Part shown: piece after piece, positions 33,481 through 42,708 of the stretch
How the letters are laid out: every line of letters starts with the position of its first letter
Position numbering within the stretch: the stretch's first letter is position 1
DNA from: Ktedonobacter robiniae
GTDB lineage: Bacteria > Chloroflexota > Ktedonobacteria > Ktedonobacterales > Ktedonobacteraceae
DNA length: 64,000 nucleotides
Direction of reading: 5' to 3'
NCBI RefSeq assembly: GCF_016587375.1
Contig: NZ_BNJG01000002.1
Span: 1,116,001 to 1,180,000, forward strand
Translations under genes and position numbers: made by a program
The notes under the pieces: generated by a model
Databases searched by the model: none
Told to the model about the DNA's origin: nothing
The model's input: only the letters and a program-made list of their open reading frames with translations

Positions 33481-34620
33481 TTGGAAAAAGACATAACTAT
33501 TATCGGTGCGGGCCTTAGTGGTCTTACCCTCGCCAGCGTGCTGCATAGGCACGGTATTGATGCCACGATTTACGAGCTTGAAGCGTCGGCTACGGCCCGT
33601 CATCAGGGGAGCGTCCTGGACATGCACGAAGAATCGGGGCAGCTTGCCCTACGGAAGGCTGGACTTTTTGAGGCTTTTAGAGAGATTGTCATTCAAAGTG
33701 GCGATGACATGCGTATTCTTGACAAGACCGGGACCGTTCGCTGGGAAGACAGTGGTAACGATACTCGACCAGAGGTTGATCGCGGAGCGCTGCGCCACAT
33801 CTTGTTACAATCACTGCCAGCCAACTGCATTCATTGGGGAAGCAAAGTGACCAATGTCGTCAAACTGGAAGGTGGAAGACATGAGGTAACGCTGGCGAGT
33901 GGAGAGACATTCACGACAGCGTTATTGATCGGCGCGGATGGTGCCTGGTCAAAAGTCAGGCCGCTGCTTTCAGACGCGCAACCGATATACTTGGATATCT
34001 CATTCGTTGAAGCGCATCTTCTTGATGCAGATGTGCGTCATCCTGAGAGCGCCGACCTGGTTGGACATGGCTCTATGTTTGCTCTGTCCGACGAAAAGGG
34101 TCTGATTACGCACCGGGACGGCGATGGACGGATCAACGTCTATATTGCGCTCAAGACTCCCGAGCCCTGGGCGGCTTCCAGTGAAATTGACTTTCGTGAT
34201 ACTGAGGCCGCCAGGCGATGGCTGCTCAAGCACTTTACTGGCTGGAGTGACCAGTTACGTGCCCTCATCACAGAGAGTGATGCAGAGTTTATTCCTCGTT
34301 CCATCTACACACTGCCAGTTGGCCACCGTTGGGAACGCACCCCTGGGGTAACATTGCTTGGCGATGCCGCTCACCTGATGTCGCCGTTCGCTGGCGAGGG
34401 TGCCAATCTCGCCATGCTTGATGGTGCAGAGTTGGCAGAAGCCATTCTTGCTCATCCAGACGACATAGAAACAGCGCTCGCACTCTATGAAGAAGCGTCA
34501 TTTCCTCGCAGCGAAGCCGCCGCTGCTGCATCCGCCAGCAATCTCACCATCAGCTTCCGCTCCGATGCGCCTCAAGGCATGCTCGATCTCATGGCTCATT
34601 ATGCCCACCAGGAAGGTTAG
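33481..34620 (+). CDS. TetX-like FAD-dependent monooxygenase
   Basis: A 379-residue class A flavoprotein monooxygenase. The FAD motif is IIGAGLSGLTLASVLHRHG at the N terminus, followed by GSVLDMHEESGQLALRKAGL, closely like the corresponding TetX segment. The second FAD motif is LLGDAAHLMSPFAGEGANLA near residue 296. It should hydroxylate an aromatic or polyketide-like compound with NAD(P)H and O2; tetracycline activity cannot be inferred. The start is TTG 33481 behind GAAAGGA. Confidence 0.85.
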   Translation: MEKDITIIGAGLSGLTLASVLHRHGIDATIYELEASATARHQGSVLDMHEESGQLALRKAGLFEAFREIVIQSGDDMRILDKTGTVRWEDSGNDTRPEVDRGALRHILLQSLPANCIHWGSKVTNVVKLEGGRHEVTLASGETFTTALLIGADGAWSKVRPLLSDAQPIYLDISFVEAHLLDADVRHPESADLVGHGSMFALSDEKGLITHRDGDGRINVYIALKTPEPWAASSEIDFRDTEAARRWLLKHFTGWSDQLRALITESDAEFIPRSIYTLPVGHRWERTPGVTLLGDAAHLMSPFAGEGANLAMLDGAELAEAILAHPDDIETALALYEEASFPRSEAAAAASASNLTISFRSDAPQGMLDLMAHYAHQEG

Positions 34621-34701
34621 TTTTCAAAAGTTCGCGTTTCACGTGGAGTAGTGCACCCCGCTAGCGGCGCACAGCGTTTCGCATATTACACCCATATCCT
34701 C

Positions 34702-35580
34702 TTAGGAAAAGTCTCTGGCGTGATCAATTGCCCATTCTTTGTAGGTATGTGCCGGGGTGCCGGTGATCTCTTCAACTTTGGACGAGATTGGCTCTGGCTC
34801 CCTGACGAACCCTGCCCAGGCGTTGAGCATGCCATCTACCATCGCGGGCGGCAATTGGGTCAGCATCTTTGGTCGGATGACCTCGGGCGAAATCTCTTCA
34901 TAGCGCAATGGACGTCCGATAGCCTCACCAATGGCCTGCACCTGTTCAGCCTGGGTGAGCACTTGAGGACCGGTCAGGATATACTTTGCCCCGTTATGCC
35001 TGTCGCTGGTCAAGGCTTGAACCGCCACCGCAGCCACATCCTTCTCATGAATCAGCGTCCTGGCAGCCGCCGCATAAGGCCAGCGTACAACATCGCCAGA
35101 GCGAGTTTGTTGTGCCCAACCGAGCGTGTTCGTCGCGAGTCCACTGATACGTAGGAAAGTCCAGTTAAGGCCAGATCCTTCGATCAATTTCTCGATAGTG
35201 GCGTGAAAGTCGGTAATCGGTTCAGCCTGTTGCGCGCGTCCTTCACGTGTGCTCATTGATGAAAGGTAAACCACGCGCTGGGCGTACTTTTTCAGCTCAT
35301 CCAGAACCGCAGGCGCCAGGCTCGTAGGTAAGCCAGGCCAGACCAGGAACACAGCCCCAACTCCAGCTAAAGTCTCACCTAACGTGCTGGGCTCTGCCAG
35401 GTCCCCGCGCACAATTTCAACCCCATCCGGCAGATCAACAGAACCGGGATTACGAACCACGGCCCGGACAGGAACGGCCATGTCCAGCAACTGAGATACC
35501 ACGTACCGGCCCACATTACCAGTCGCTCCTGTAACCAGAATAGTTTTTCTCTCTGAAAAGCCATTTTCATTTATGCTCAT
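34702..35580 (-). CDS. NmrA-like NAD(P)-binding oxidoreductase
   Basis: A protein of about 292 residues of the atypical SDR (NmrA/quinone-reductase-like) group. The dinucleotide motif is VTGATGNVGRYVVSQL near residue 14, RAVVRNP suggests NADP preference, and there is no Y-x-x-x-K catalytic pair. YILTGPQVLTQAEQVQAIGEAIGRPLRY is the usual C-terminal block. It is convergent with the TetX-like gene. It is a possible redox sensor or quinone reductase. ATG 35580 follows AGAGGAG. Confidence 0.83.
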   Translation of the reverse strand: MSINENGFSERKTILVTGATGNVGRYVVSQLLDMAVPVRAVVRNPGSVDLPDGVEIVRGDLAEPSTLGETLAGVGAVFLVWPGLPTSLAPAVLDELKKYAQRVVYLSSMSTREGRAQQAEPITDFHATIEKLIEGSGLNWTFLRISGLATNTLGWAQQTRSGDVVRWPYAAAARTLIHEKDVAAVAVQALTSDRHNGAKYILTGPQVLTQAEQVQAIGEAIGRPLRYEEISPEVIRPKMLTQLPPAMVDGMLNAWAGFVREPEPISSKVEEITGTPAHTYKEWAIDHARDFS

Positions 35581-35640
35581 CTTACACACTCCTCTTTATA
35601 GCCTTTAAGGAAAGCTTGGCCTCGTTACAAAAGAGTTTAA

Positions 35641-35838
35641 GGCACAAATGAACATCCCGCCTTGTCTGAAAGGCCAGTTATTCCCCTGCCCATTAGAGCG
35701 GTACGCCGTGGCAGAGCCGATGCCCTTAAAAATGCTGCCAACCTGGCCTATGAAGTATGTCACAATATGGTCGCCCAGCATGGCTATGCCTGGCCTCAAG
35801 AACTGGCAGAGCGTGTGGAACTGACTCTTGCTCAATGA
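35641..35838 (+). pseudogene. C-terminal gene fragment, unknown family
   Basis: A 65-codon open frame without an ATG start runs from 35641, directly after a stop, to TGA at 35836-35838. It reads LPIRAVRRGRADALKNAANL then AYEVCHNMVAQHGYAWPQEL, which looks like real protein and not a random frame. It is probably the tail of a lost gene. I cannot name the family. Confidence 0.4.
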
Positions 35839-35840
35839 AA

Positions 35841-35884
35841 AAAGAGAGAGTTATTCTCGATAAGTTAAGAATGCCTCTCTCTTT
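35841..35884 (-). terminator. Intrinsic terminator of the 35920 gene
   Basis: On the minus strand AAAGAGAGAG and CTCTCTCTTT form a 10-bp stem with an internal partial stem, followed by a T run (TTTTTTC). The position is 36 bases after the secreted-protein stop codon. Confidence 0.6.
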
Positions 35885-35919
35885 GTTGTGCTTCGACTGC
35901 TTTGACGCCCGAAGGGATT

Positions 35920-37158
35920 TTAGTTCGCGGTCAGAGTCACATCATCGACGTACATATATCCATAATAGGACTGGCTGTTAGAGTTCTCGTGGTCCAGAAA
36001 GCGGATGCCAATCGTCTGGCCCGCGTAGCTGGAGAGGTTGAAGGTTGCCGGCACCCAGGCGCGGTCGTTAGCAGTCTTCTTAAAGAGCTGCTGCACTACC
36101 TGTCCGCTACTGTTAATGACGTCTACCTCCTGCCAGGCATACGTGCTCGAGTCATTAGTAGTTGGCCAGTAGTAGAAGCTGAGCGACGCGCTGGTAGAGG
36201 TACTAGGAATAGTCACCATCTGGTAGGCGATTGAATCCCCTTGCTGACCACTGGTGGCACCGACACGCAACGAGTAGCTTCCACTGTGTTTCTGAGTGGT
36301 CGAGCGTACCGGATTAGGCGAACCCGAGTAGGTCCAGTTGCCGCTCGCTTCAAAACCACCATTTTGAATCAGGTTGCTGCCCGTCGGCGTCCCAGTTGGA
36401 GAGGGCGTAGGTGTAGTAGATGGCGTATGCGTTGGAGTGGGGGTTGGCGTTCCACCGCTACCGCTGCCAAACTGAATATCAAGGATGGCATGCAGTTCAA
36501 TGCCGTTGGGGGCAACGCCCGTCTGACCATGCAGGAAGTCAAAGAAGCCGACACCAGTAACGGTCACAGGGACATTGGCAGTCTGGAAGCTACTCGTAAC
36601 GTTATAGCGGGCATCAAAGGCCGTGCGGGCCTTCTGAATATCCGACATCAACGGGCTGGAGGAGCCGACGCAGGCTGGATCTGGAATCTCGACAATCATG
36701 GTCTTGCCTGATGTATCGCTGAGGATCAGGTGATAGTCAGAGTCGCTCTCCAACTTGTATTGTGTCAGTGTTCCCTGGACCTGGTAGACGGTGGTTTCGG
36801 TTGGCTGGATACGGTTATTGGCTGGCAGAGTGCCTGGCGCGGACAAAGCAGTTAAGGTGGCAATCGTGGTTGGGGTGATTGACTGGAGATTGACCAGGCC
36901 AATATCGGCATCCGTACCTGTTTTGACCGCCCAGCGCTCCACACCACAGCTTCCCGTGCTGCTCAATGGTTGAGGTCTAAGGCTCTCATGGTCTGCTTCA
37001 GCATCTTGCAGGTCCTGTGGCTGTGCGGGCTTCGCGCTGACAAGCGAGTTGTACGAATACCCCACGCCTATAACCACAAGCAGAAATACAAGGGCGAGGG
37101 AGAGCAAGAAGCGCCTTTTGACGCCAAAATCTCGGATGAGTAGGAACAATCTTTTCAT
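35920..37158 (-). CDS. Secreted protein with Pro/Thr linker and C-terminal beta-sandwich
   Basis: A 412-residue exported protein. The N-terminal basic and hydrophobic signal-anchor is FLLSLALVFLLVVIGVGYSY. A central domain (YQVQGTLTQYKLESDSDYHL...MIVEIPDPACVG) resembles OB-fold-like modules. A PTPTPTHTPSTTPTPSPTG linker leads to a C-terminal jelly-roll module (LIQNGGFEASGNWTYSG...YYGYMYVDDVTL) typical of carbohydrate-binding domains. No catalytic residues are evident, so adhesion to cell-wall or plant polymers is possible. GAAAGGGAG precedes ATG 37158. Confidence 0.75.
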   Translation of the reverse strand: MKRLFLLIRDFGVKRRFLLSLALVFLLVVIGVGYSYNSLVSAKPAQPQDLQDAEADHESLRPQPLSSTGSCGVERWAVKTGTDADIGLVNLQSITPTTIATLTALSAPGTLPANNRIQPTETTVYQVQGTLTQYKLESDSDYHLILSDTSGKTMIVEIPDPACVGSSSPLMSDIQKARTAFDARYNVTSSFQTANVPVTVTGVGFFDFLHGQTGVAPNGIELHAILDIQFGSGSGGTPTPTPTHTPSTTPTPSPTGTPTGSNLIQNGGFEASGNWTYSGSPNPVRSTTQKHSGSYSLRVGATSGQQGDSIAYQMVTIPSTSTSASLSFYYWPTTNDSSTYAWQEVDVINSSGQVVQQLFKKTANDRAWVPATFNLSSYAGQTIGIRFLDHENSNSQSYYGYMYVDDVTLTAN

Positions 37159-37375
37159 ACAAAACTCCCTTTCTGAATGAAAAGCGTACCCTCTTTGGTT
37201 AAGAGAGGAATGACACCAGAGGCAAAATAGAAGAGAGAATTTTTATGGTTCTCTGCATAAGTATAACGTATATTCTTTCTACAAACATTAATAACGTGTT
37301 AAAGCAGCACTTTGACGTGAGCCAAGCAATGCATTGGATACATTTTATATCAAGCTTGAAGAGGGAGTTAAAGCT

Positions 37376-37507
37376 ATGCAACAATTTTCGCTGCCAGGCG
37401 AGCTTCGGACCCTGATTACCCAGATTTATGGGATCACACTGGGTGAGGCCGAGCGGTGTTTAGCAAAGTACATTCTTTTTTACCGATTTCTAACTGCTCC
37501 ATTATAA
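37376..37507 (+). CDS. Small ORF, 43 aa
   Basis: ATG 37376 follows GAAGAGGGAG. The product (LPGELRTLITQIYGITLGEA...) has a plausible amphipathic helix. No known family. The coding potential is supported only by the ribosome binding site and a sensible residue mix. The surrounding 37159-37555 holds no other gene. Confidence 0.4.
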   Translation: MQQFSLPGELRTLITQIYGITLGEAERCLAKYILFYRFLTAPL

Positions 37508-37555
37508 TCTAGAGAGGAGTACACCACGAAGTAAAAAGAGAGGAGTTAACACACC

Positions 37556-37783
37556 TTGACATCATCGAAAAACGAAATCCAGCAACGAGCGAAAAATGAC
37601 GTAGGGGCCTCCTTCCCGAACGTCTTGCGTGCCGATGGGGATCTAAGAAATCACGCCTTTGCTATCGCGCAACAAGAGGTGCAGAATGTTCCCGGGCAAG
37701 ATCCCCTTGCGGTACAAGATTATGCCGAACAGTATATAGCAGCTTACCGGCAGGCAGTTGAAGAGCGTGATGCCCAAAGATAA
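37556..37783 (+). CDS. Small hypothetical protein, 75 aa
   Basis: A hydrophilic, helical 75-residue product (NHAFAIAQQEVQNVPGQDPL...YAEQYIAAYRQAVEER) starting at TTG behind GAGAGGAG. No family is recognised. The next 480 bases (37784-38268) contain only short unconvincing frames and no clear regulatory site. Confidence 0.5.
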   Translation: MTSSKNEIQQRAKNDVGASFPNVLRADGDLRNHAFAIAQQEVQNVPGQDPLAVQDYAEQYIAAYRQAVEERDAQR

Positions 37784-38268
37784 CTGCCACCCGAGTTGAA
37801 GGCATTACAAGCGATATGCCTGGGGTTTGCGATGCTCTAAGCAAGGACATACACAAGTTTCCTTTCATTGTGCTATCTGACCAACGCTGCAATTAGCCTG
37901 AAAAATTACGATGTTCACGCACCTCACGTACCCTCAACCAAAGAGCATCAACAGCGTCCGTCAACAATCAGGGATCAGCCTCCCTACACACCTCTCTAAA
38001 CGCTTTACATTCTTCAAGAGTTCTGTTACATTCTTACAGAGGAATATACTTTTATTCTATTCTTCATATCTCAAACGTTTTGAGACTGTCAAGCAAGCAC
38101 CATACCATACTTCTTGAGCATTCCTCTCCCTATTACTCATCTTCACAAAAAGAAGGGTTTCTTTTTCATGAGTGATCAGACCCCTTACAGCTTCAATCTA
38201 CCACAACATACTCTCTCTAGCGAACACCATCAGACAGGTCTGGTTGCGAGACTTTCCAAGAGGTCATT

Positions 38269-39558
38269 ATGCTAACCATCAACATCGAGACAGCCCGTCG
38301 CTTCATCCTCGGCAAACAGGGCTTATGGCCCGGACGGCGCTGGCGAGGCATCGAGGGCGCCGAGCAGGCCATGCGCGCGATGGAGTACCTGCAACTCGAC
38401 CCGCTGCACATCATCGCGCGCAGCCAGGACATTAAACTGCACAGCCGCGTCCTCGATTACACGCCTGGCATGTGGGAAGACCTGGCCTATCAGCAGCGCA
38501 AGTTCTTTGATTGGGGTGGCTGGCTGGCTGTCCGTCCGATGGACGAGCTGCCGCACTGGCGCGTGGTCATGCGTCGCGAGCGTGATGGCCACTCTGGCGA
38601 CTCGCGAATTTGCCGCATGGCGCGCGAACACGCCGATGCCATCGACGAAATGCGGGCCATCCTGCGCGAGCGCGGCACCGTGAGCAACCGCGACTTCAAG
38701 ATGGCGACGCGAACGCGAACACAGAATTATCGCGGTAGCAAGGACAGCGCGCTGGCCTTGTATTATCTCTGGCGCACCGGAGAAGTGATGACGCACCACC
38801 GCGAGAACTTCGAGCGCGTGTACGCCCTCACGGAAACGGTCGCACCTGCGCATCTCATTCGCGAAAGCGACGAGGCCGAGGCTGAGCGCTTCTTGATCAG
38901 AAAGGAAGTAAGCTTCTTTGGCCTGTCGCGGCTGAGCCGTACGAGTGATGCGTTTCATGGGCGCGGCGAGCCGGATCGCACAGCGAAGAAGCTGCTTGGG
39001 GCAATGGTGGCCGATGGCGACCTCATCGAGGTGCAGGTTGAAGGCTGGAAAAGGGTGCACTACGCGCTGGGGAGCGACGCCGAGGTACTGGGCGATTTGA
39101 GCGCTGGACGCGTGCCAAAGGCCTGGACGCCGCTGGAGACAACCACGACTCAAGAGGTCGTCTTCCTTGCACCGCTCGATCACGTCAGTGCGCGAGGGCG
39201 AGCCAAAGTGTTGTTCGGCTTCGACTACGTGTGGGAGGTCTATAAGCCTGAGCACCAGCGCAAGTTCGGCTACTACACGTTGCCGATTTTGTGGGGCGAC
39301 CGGCTCGTCGCGCGGTTCGACAGCAAACTCGACCGAAAGACCAACACGTTTATCATCCTGGGCTTGTGGCTGGAGGATGAGGCTCTCGGCAACGATGAGG
39401 CCTTTGCGGAGGCATTGGCTTGTGGGTTTGCGCGATTCGTGAGGTTTCTCGGCGCGAGCAAGCTGGATACAACGGCGATTCGCGAGCCGCTGCTGCGCAG
39501 ACGCGCCTGCGAATCTGAACATTCACCATCTTCCCAGAATCAGTCTGATGATGTATGA
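38269..39558 (+). CDS. YcaQ-type winged-helix (HTH_42) protein
   Basis: A 429-residue protein of the YcaQ/AlkX family. The N-terminal signature includes LQLDPLHIIARSQDIKLHSR and the block FDWGGWLAVRPMDELPHWR. VFLAPLDHVSARGRAKVLFG and the C-terminal YYTLPILWGDRLVARFDSKLDRK are diagnostic. Family members are DNA glycosylase-like proteins active on bulky or cross-linked lesions. The start is ATG 38269 behind AAGAGG. It is normal in length apart from a short Ser-rich tail. Confidence 0.87.
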   Translation: MLTINIETARRFILGKQGLWPGRRWRGIEGAEQAMRAMEYLQLDPLHIIARSQDIKLHSRVLDYTPGMWEDLAYQQRKFFDWGGWLAVRPMDELPHWRVVMRRERDGHSGDSRICRMAREHADAIDEMRAILRERGTVSNRDFKMATRTRTQNYRGSKDSALALYYLWRTGEVMTHHRENFERVYALTETVAPAHLIRESDEAEAERFLIRKEVSFFGLSRLSRTSDAFHGRGEPDRTAKKLLGAMVADGDLIEVQVEGWKRVHYALGSDAEVLGDLSAGRVPKAWTPLETTTTQEVVFLAPLDHVSARGRAKVLFGFDYVWEVYKPEHQRKFGYYTLPILWGDRLVARFDSKLDRKTNTFIILGLWLEDEALGNDEAFAEALACGFARFVRFLGASKLDTTAIREPLLRRRACESEHSPSSQNQSDDV

Positions 39559-39700
39559 CCAGACCTCAGCTAAATGAATGCGCAATCTTTTGGCCCTCCT
39601 CACCAGTACTCCAGGTGACACCCATGTTTGTGCGATAATGCAAGAAGTGTAGCAGGCACATGCGTATGCGTGCACGCCTGCTTTTCGTCAGGAGGAAACT

Positions 39701-40621
39701 ATGCGTTTAGGATTACAAGTAGGCATAACGAAAACTCAAAATCGCTCCCTGAGCGATTATCTTATTGGCCTGGCCAAACAGGCGGACCAGGCAGGCTTCT
39801 CAACGCTAACAGTGCCGGACCACTTCTCGCTACGGCCAGAGAGTACACCCTGGCTCAGAAGAGATGAGAGTAGCTCGATACCGGCCGTGACCGATTTTTA
39901 TGAGGCCTGGAGCGTGCTGGCCTTTATCGCGGCTCGCACCAGCCGCATTAGACTTAGCACCATGGTCTCTGGCATCACCATGCGCTACCCGGCAGTCCTG
40001 GTGAAGACGGCGGACACCCTGGACGCGCTCTCAAATGGCCGGGCATACCTGGGCCTGGGCGCGAGTCCTGGTTTCGGCGCCGATGAGCACCAGCGCATGG
40101 GTCTGCCCTTTCCCCCGGCAGGCGAGCGCGTGACACGTTTAGAAGAGGTGCTCCAGATGGCTCTGCAACTCTGGTCAGGCGAGGATAAACCGTTTGAAGG
40201 AAAATATTATCAGCTCGCAAGCACCCTGGGCGACCCCTTCTATATCCAGCGGCCCCATCCCCCCATCTTGATCGCGGGCCAGGGCAACAGGATGCTGCGC
40301 CTGATGGCCAGGTACGCTGACGTGGTCAGTATTGGCTTTGCACAAAATCTTGACGACATGCGCGCCAAGCTGGAGACTCTGCATAAGCATTGCGAGGATT
40401 TGAATCGCCCCTACGAGCAGATTCAGAAGACCACGCTCATGATGGCGCCTACAGCGCATAATGGGCACCTGGATCCGGCGGTGCTCAACACATTCAGGGC
40501 CCTGGCCGAGCTTGGGATCGATGAAGTCATGATTGGTGCTCCCGCCGATCCCGCGACCTTTGATCTCCTCGCTACTGAGCTACTCCCGGCCGTGGAAAAA
40601 ATCCCCGTCACCGGGCGCTAA
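39701..40621 (+). CDS. Luciferase-like (LLM) flavin oxidoreductase
   Basis: A 306-residue bacterial-luciferase-fold protein. It has the N-terminal barrel start MRLGLQVGITKTQNRSLSD, FSTLTVPDHF near residue 37, the conserved STMVSGITMRYPAVLVKTADTLD block and the C-terminal LAELGIDEVMIGAPADP. Such proteins use F420 or FMN; GAPADP and overall length favour the F420-dependent type. GTCAGGAGG precedes the ATG. It is separated from the isomerase gene downstream by a hairpin repeat. Confidence 0.85.
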   Translation: MRLGLQVGITKTQNRSLSDYLIGLAKQADQAGFSTLTVPDHFSLRPESTPWLRRDESSSIPAVTDFYEAWSVLAFIAARTSRIRLSTMVSGITMRYPAVLVKTADTLDALSNGRAYLGLGASPGFGADEHQRMGLPFPPAGERVTRLEEVLQMALQLWSGEDKPFEGKYYQLASTLGDPFYIQRPHPPILIAGQGNRMLRLMARYADVVSIGFAQNLDDMRAKLETLHKHCEDLNRPYEQIQKTTLMMAPTAHNGHLDPAVLNTFRALAELGIDEVMIGAPADPATFDLLATELLPAVEKIPVTGR

Positions 40622-40623
40622 AT

Positions 40624-40725
40624 TGTAGGGTCCATGCTGGCCTGGACTCCGAGCGAAGCGATATGCTCCAGCGTTGGGGGGTCGGCCTGCTAGCTGGGCG
40701 AGTCCAGGCCAGCATGGACCCTACA
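40624..40725. repeat. About 103-bp hairpin repeat, copy 2
   Basis: Perfect 26-bp arms begin TGTAGGGTCCATGCTGGCCT and are inverted at 40700-40725. The interior contains TCCGAGCGAAGCGA, the reverse complement of the interior of copy 1 (20355-20459). It lies between two co-oriented genes. Confidence 0.8.
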
Positions 40726-40758
40726 CATAACCAGCAAGAGAAGGAGAAGGAATCTCAT

Positions 40759-41526
40759 ATGGGCAGCATCAAACAAGCGGTTTCCTGGTGGTGTTTCGCC
40801 AACAGGGGCTTGACGCCCCGCGAGTTACTACAGGCCAGCGCCGACATTGGCTATCAAGCTGTTGAGCTGATCGAGCCAGAATACTGGCCCCTGGTCAAGG
40901 AGTTCGGCCTAACCATTGCCTCGACCAATGGCGGTCTCTCCATTGAGCAGGGGCTCAACCGGCGCGAGCATCATGCACAGTTGGAACGGGATATCCGCGC
41001 CACCATCGAGCAGGCGGAAAAATGGAGCATCCCCAATGTAATCGTCTTCAGTGGGAACCGCCGGGGGCTTGACGACAGAACCGGGGCCGAAATCACAGCA
41101 GAGGGCCTGAGCCATGTCGCCAGGATCGCCGAGGACGCTGGCGTCACGCTGGTTATGGAGCTGCTAAATAGCAAGGTCGACCACCTCGATTACCAGTGTG
41201 ATAAGTCTGCCTGGGGAATCGAGGTCTGCCGCATGGTCAATTCGCCACGCGTCAAGCTGCTGTATGATATTTACCATATGCAGATCATGGAAGGCGACAT
41301 TATACGCACCATTCAGGACCACCACACGTATTTTGCTCACTACCATACGGCGGGCAATCCTGGCCGCCACGAGCTTGACGAAACCCAGGAACTCAACTAT
41401 CCACCCATTGTACGCACAATTCTAGCCACTGGCTACGAGGGCTACCTCGGTCAAGAATTCGTCCCCCTCGGCGACCCATTGACCTCCCTCAAGCAAGCAT
41501 ATGCCCTCTGTAATGTAAAAATATAA
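40759..41526 (+). CDS. Hydroxypyruvate isomerase-like TIM barrel
   Basis: A 255-residue protein of the xylose-isomerase-like barrel superfamily, close in layout to hydroxypyruvate isomerase (Hyi). Ligand-bearing segments are LVMELLNSKVDH (Glu), VKLLYDIYHMQIMEGD (Asp, His), FAHYHTAGNPGRHELDE (His) and GYEGYLGQEFVP (Glu). It probably isomerises a small hydroxy-keto acid or sugar. ATG 40759 is set by AAGGAGAAGG; the open frame to 40663 lies within the repeat. The 3' end is embedded in a perfect hairpin. Confidence 0.85.
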   Translation: MGSIKQAVSWWCFANRGLTPRELLQASADIGYQAVELIEPEYWPLVKEFGLTIASTNGGLSIEQGLNRREHHAQLERDIRATIEQAEKWSIPNVIVFSGNRRGLDDRTGAEITAEGLSHVARIAEDAGVTLVMELLNSKVDHLDYQCDKSAWGIEVCRMVNSPRVKLLYDIYHMQIMEGDIIRTIQDHHTYFAHYHTAGNPGRHELDETQELNYPPIVRTILATGYEGYLGQEFVPLGDPLTSLKQAYALCNVKI

Positions 41527-41594
41527 TTCGATGTAGATGTTGTACGGGACGTGGGCGGATGCCCACGTCCCGTACAACATCTACATCGAATTAT
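41523..41594. terminator. Perfect 34-bp hairpin between convergent genes
   Basis: Arms 41523-41556 and 41561-41594 are exact inverted repeats around a GGAT loop. The isomerase stop codon (41524-41526) is inside the stem and the opposing gene stops at 41607. It can act in both directions, although no T run follows. Confidence 0.75.
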
Positions 41595-41606
41595 GTACCC
41601 AAAGTA

Positions 41607-42632
41607 TTAAAGGATGGTCCCATACTCGGCACACATCTGTTCGTACCAGATGCGGGAATACTTGTGCTCGTGGGGGTGCAGGGCGTGCTGGCAGCGGGCG
41701 CTGTAGAGCTGTCCCAAGAGTGTGGCCGCTTGAATGATGCGCTGCTCCTCCGAGGTAAATGGCTGCTGGCGCGCCGCCTCGTAGTCGACGATAAAGGCTG
41801 CGGCATCCGCGTAGGTAGTCTCGATGTTGGTTATGCCTGGCTGCTCGCTATAGGTGAAGGTGGAGGCGGTGGCGCCGACGCTGACCAGCTCCGAGCGTAG
41901 GGTGAGGCTATCCCAGTCGTAGACCATGCGCAGGTGATCGCCCACTAAGCGCATCTGGTTAGCCGAGAAGTCGCCGTGGGACAAGACAGGGGGCTGCTCA
42001 TCCGCTTCGATGATTCTTTTGACCTTCCAGGCCAGTTCGTCGATCCACTCCGCGCCCTCGCGCGTGGCCTCAAAGTCAAAGATGGCATTATGGGGGTTGG
42101 GCCAGAGAACATCGGACGGGAGACGCAGGTCAAAGGGCGTTGGATCAATGCCAGCCTGCTCTACATGCCGCAGGAGCTGGATCAGTTCATAAAGAGCAGT
42201 GGCGATGGCCTTACGAATCACCGGCTCGTGCGCGTCCCTGAATACACCCTCATCGATCAGTTCATCAATGATTGCCAGCCCCCTCCCCAGTGGACGCGGT
42301 CCTAAGATAGGCCGTGGACAGGGATAGCCTCGCGCAACTAAATAGCGTTGCACGTTTCCCATCTGGGTCAAGAACGTAAGGGGCCGCTCAGGCTTATGGG
42401 CCTTGATGACGATACGTTGCCCACCAGGCATCTCTAGCCCAAAGACGACGCCGATACTACAGAAGAAGAAGAGCGCCTCGGTTGGCTGCTGGCCCAGCTC
42501 CGCTTCACAGAACTCATAGATATGGCGTGCTACCGTCGCTGGCTCTTCGCTCTGAAAGATCTCTTGCAGCAGCGGGACCTTGCCCCAGGGGGCGATGCGT
42601 TCAGCAATTAGCTTCGTCATGTAATCGAGCAT
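41607..42632 (-). CDS. Phosphotransferase (APH-like)
   Basis: A protein of about 341 residues of the aminoglycoside phosphotransferase-like fold. VVFGLEMPGGQRIVIKAHKP holds the ATP-binding Lys, and VLSHGDFSANQMRLVGD near residue 226 is the catalytic loop. MVYDWDSLTLRSE holds the metal-binding Asp. I set the start at ATG 42632 behind GGAAGAGG; the frame continues to 42926 but that part overlaps the divergent gene. The substrate is unknown. Confidence 0.8.
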   Translation of the reverse strand: MLDYMTKLIAERIAPWGKVPLLQEIFQSEEPATVARHIYEFCEAELGQQPTEALFFFCSIGVVFGLEMPGGQRIVIKAHKPERPLTFLTQMGNVQRYLVARGYPCPRPILGPRPLGRGLAIIDELIDEGVFRDAHEPVIRKAIATALYELIQLLRHVEQAGIDPTPFDLRLPSDVLWPNPHNAIFDFEATREGAEWIDELAWKVKRIIEADEQPPVLSHGDFSANQMRLVGDHLRMVYDWDSLTLRSELVSVGATASTFTYSEQPGITNIETTYADAAAFIVDYEAARQQPFTSEEQRIIQAATLLGQLYSARCQHALHPHEHKYSRIWYEQMCAEYGTIL

Positions 42633-42708
42633 CTTTTCTGCCTCTTCCTTCAATGTGCTCCTTAATAGTATCATATGCAGAGGAAAATGATGAGCAGAAG
42701 GAGTTGTT

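Noticed and set aside
37911..38117. A 68-codon frame in the 37784-38268 gap
   Set aside because: It is AT-rich, Phe/Ser/Leu-heavy, without a ribosome binding site or homologue-like pattern.
38323..39522. A 399-codon open frame on the minus strand
   Set aside because: It lies entirely antisense to the well-supported YcaQ-type gene, has no family motif and arises from codon bias of the real gene.
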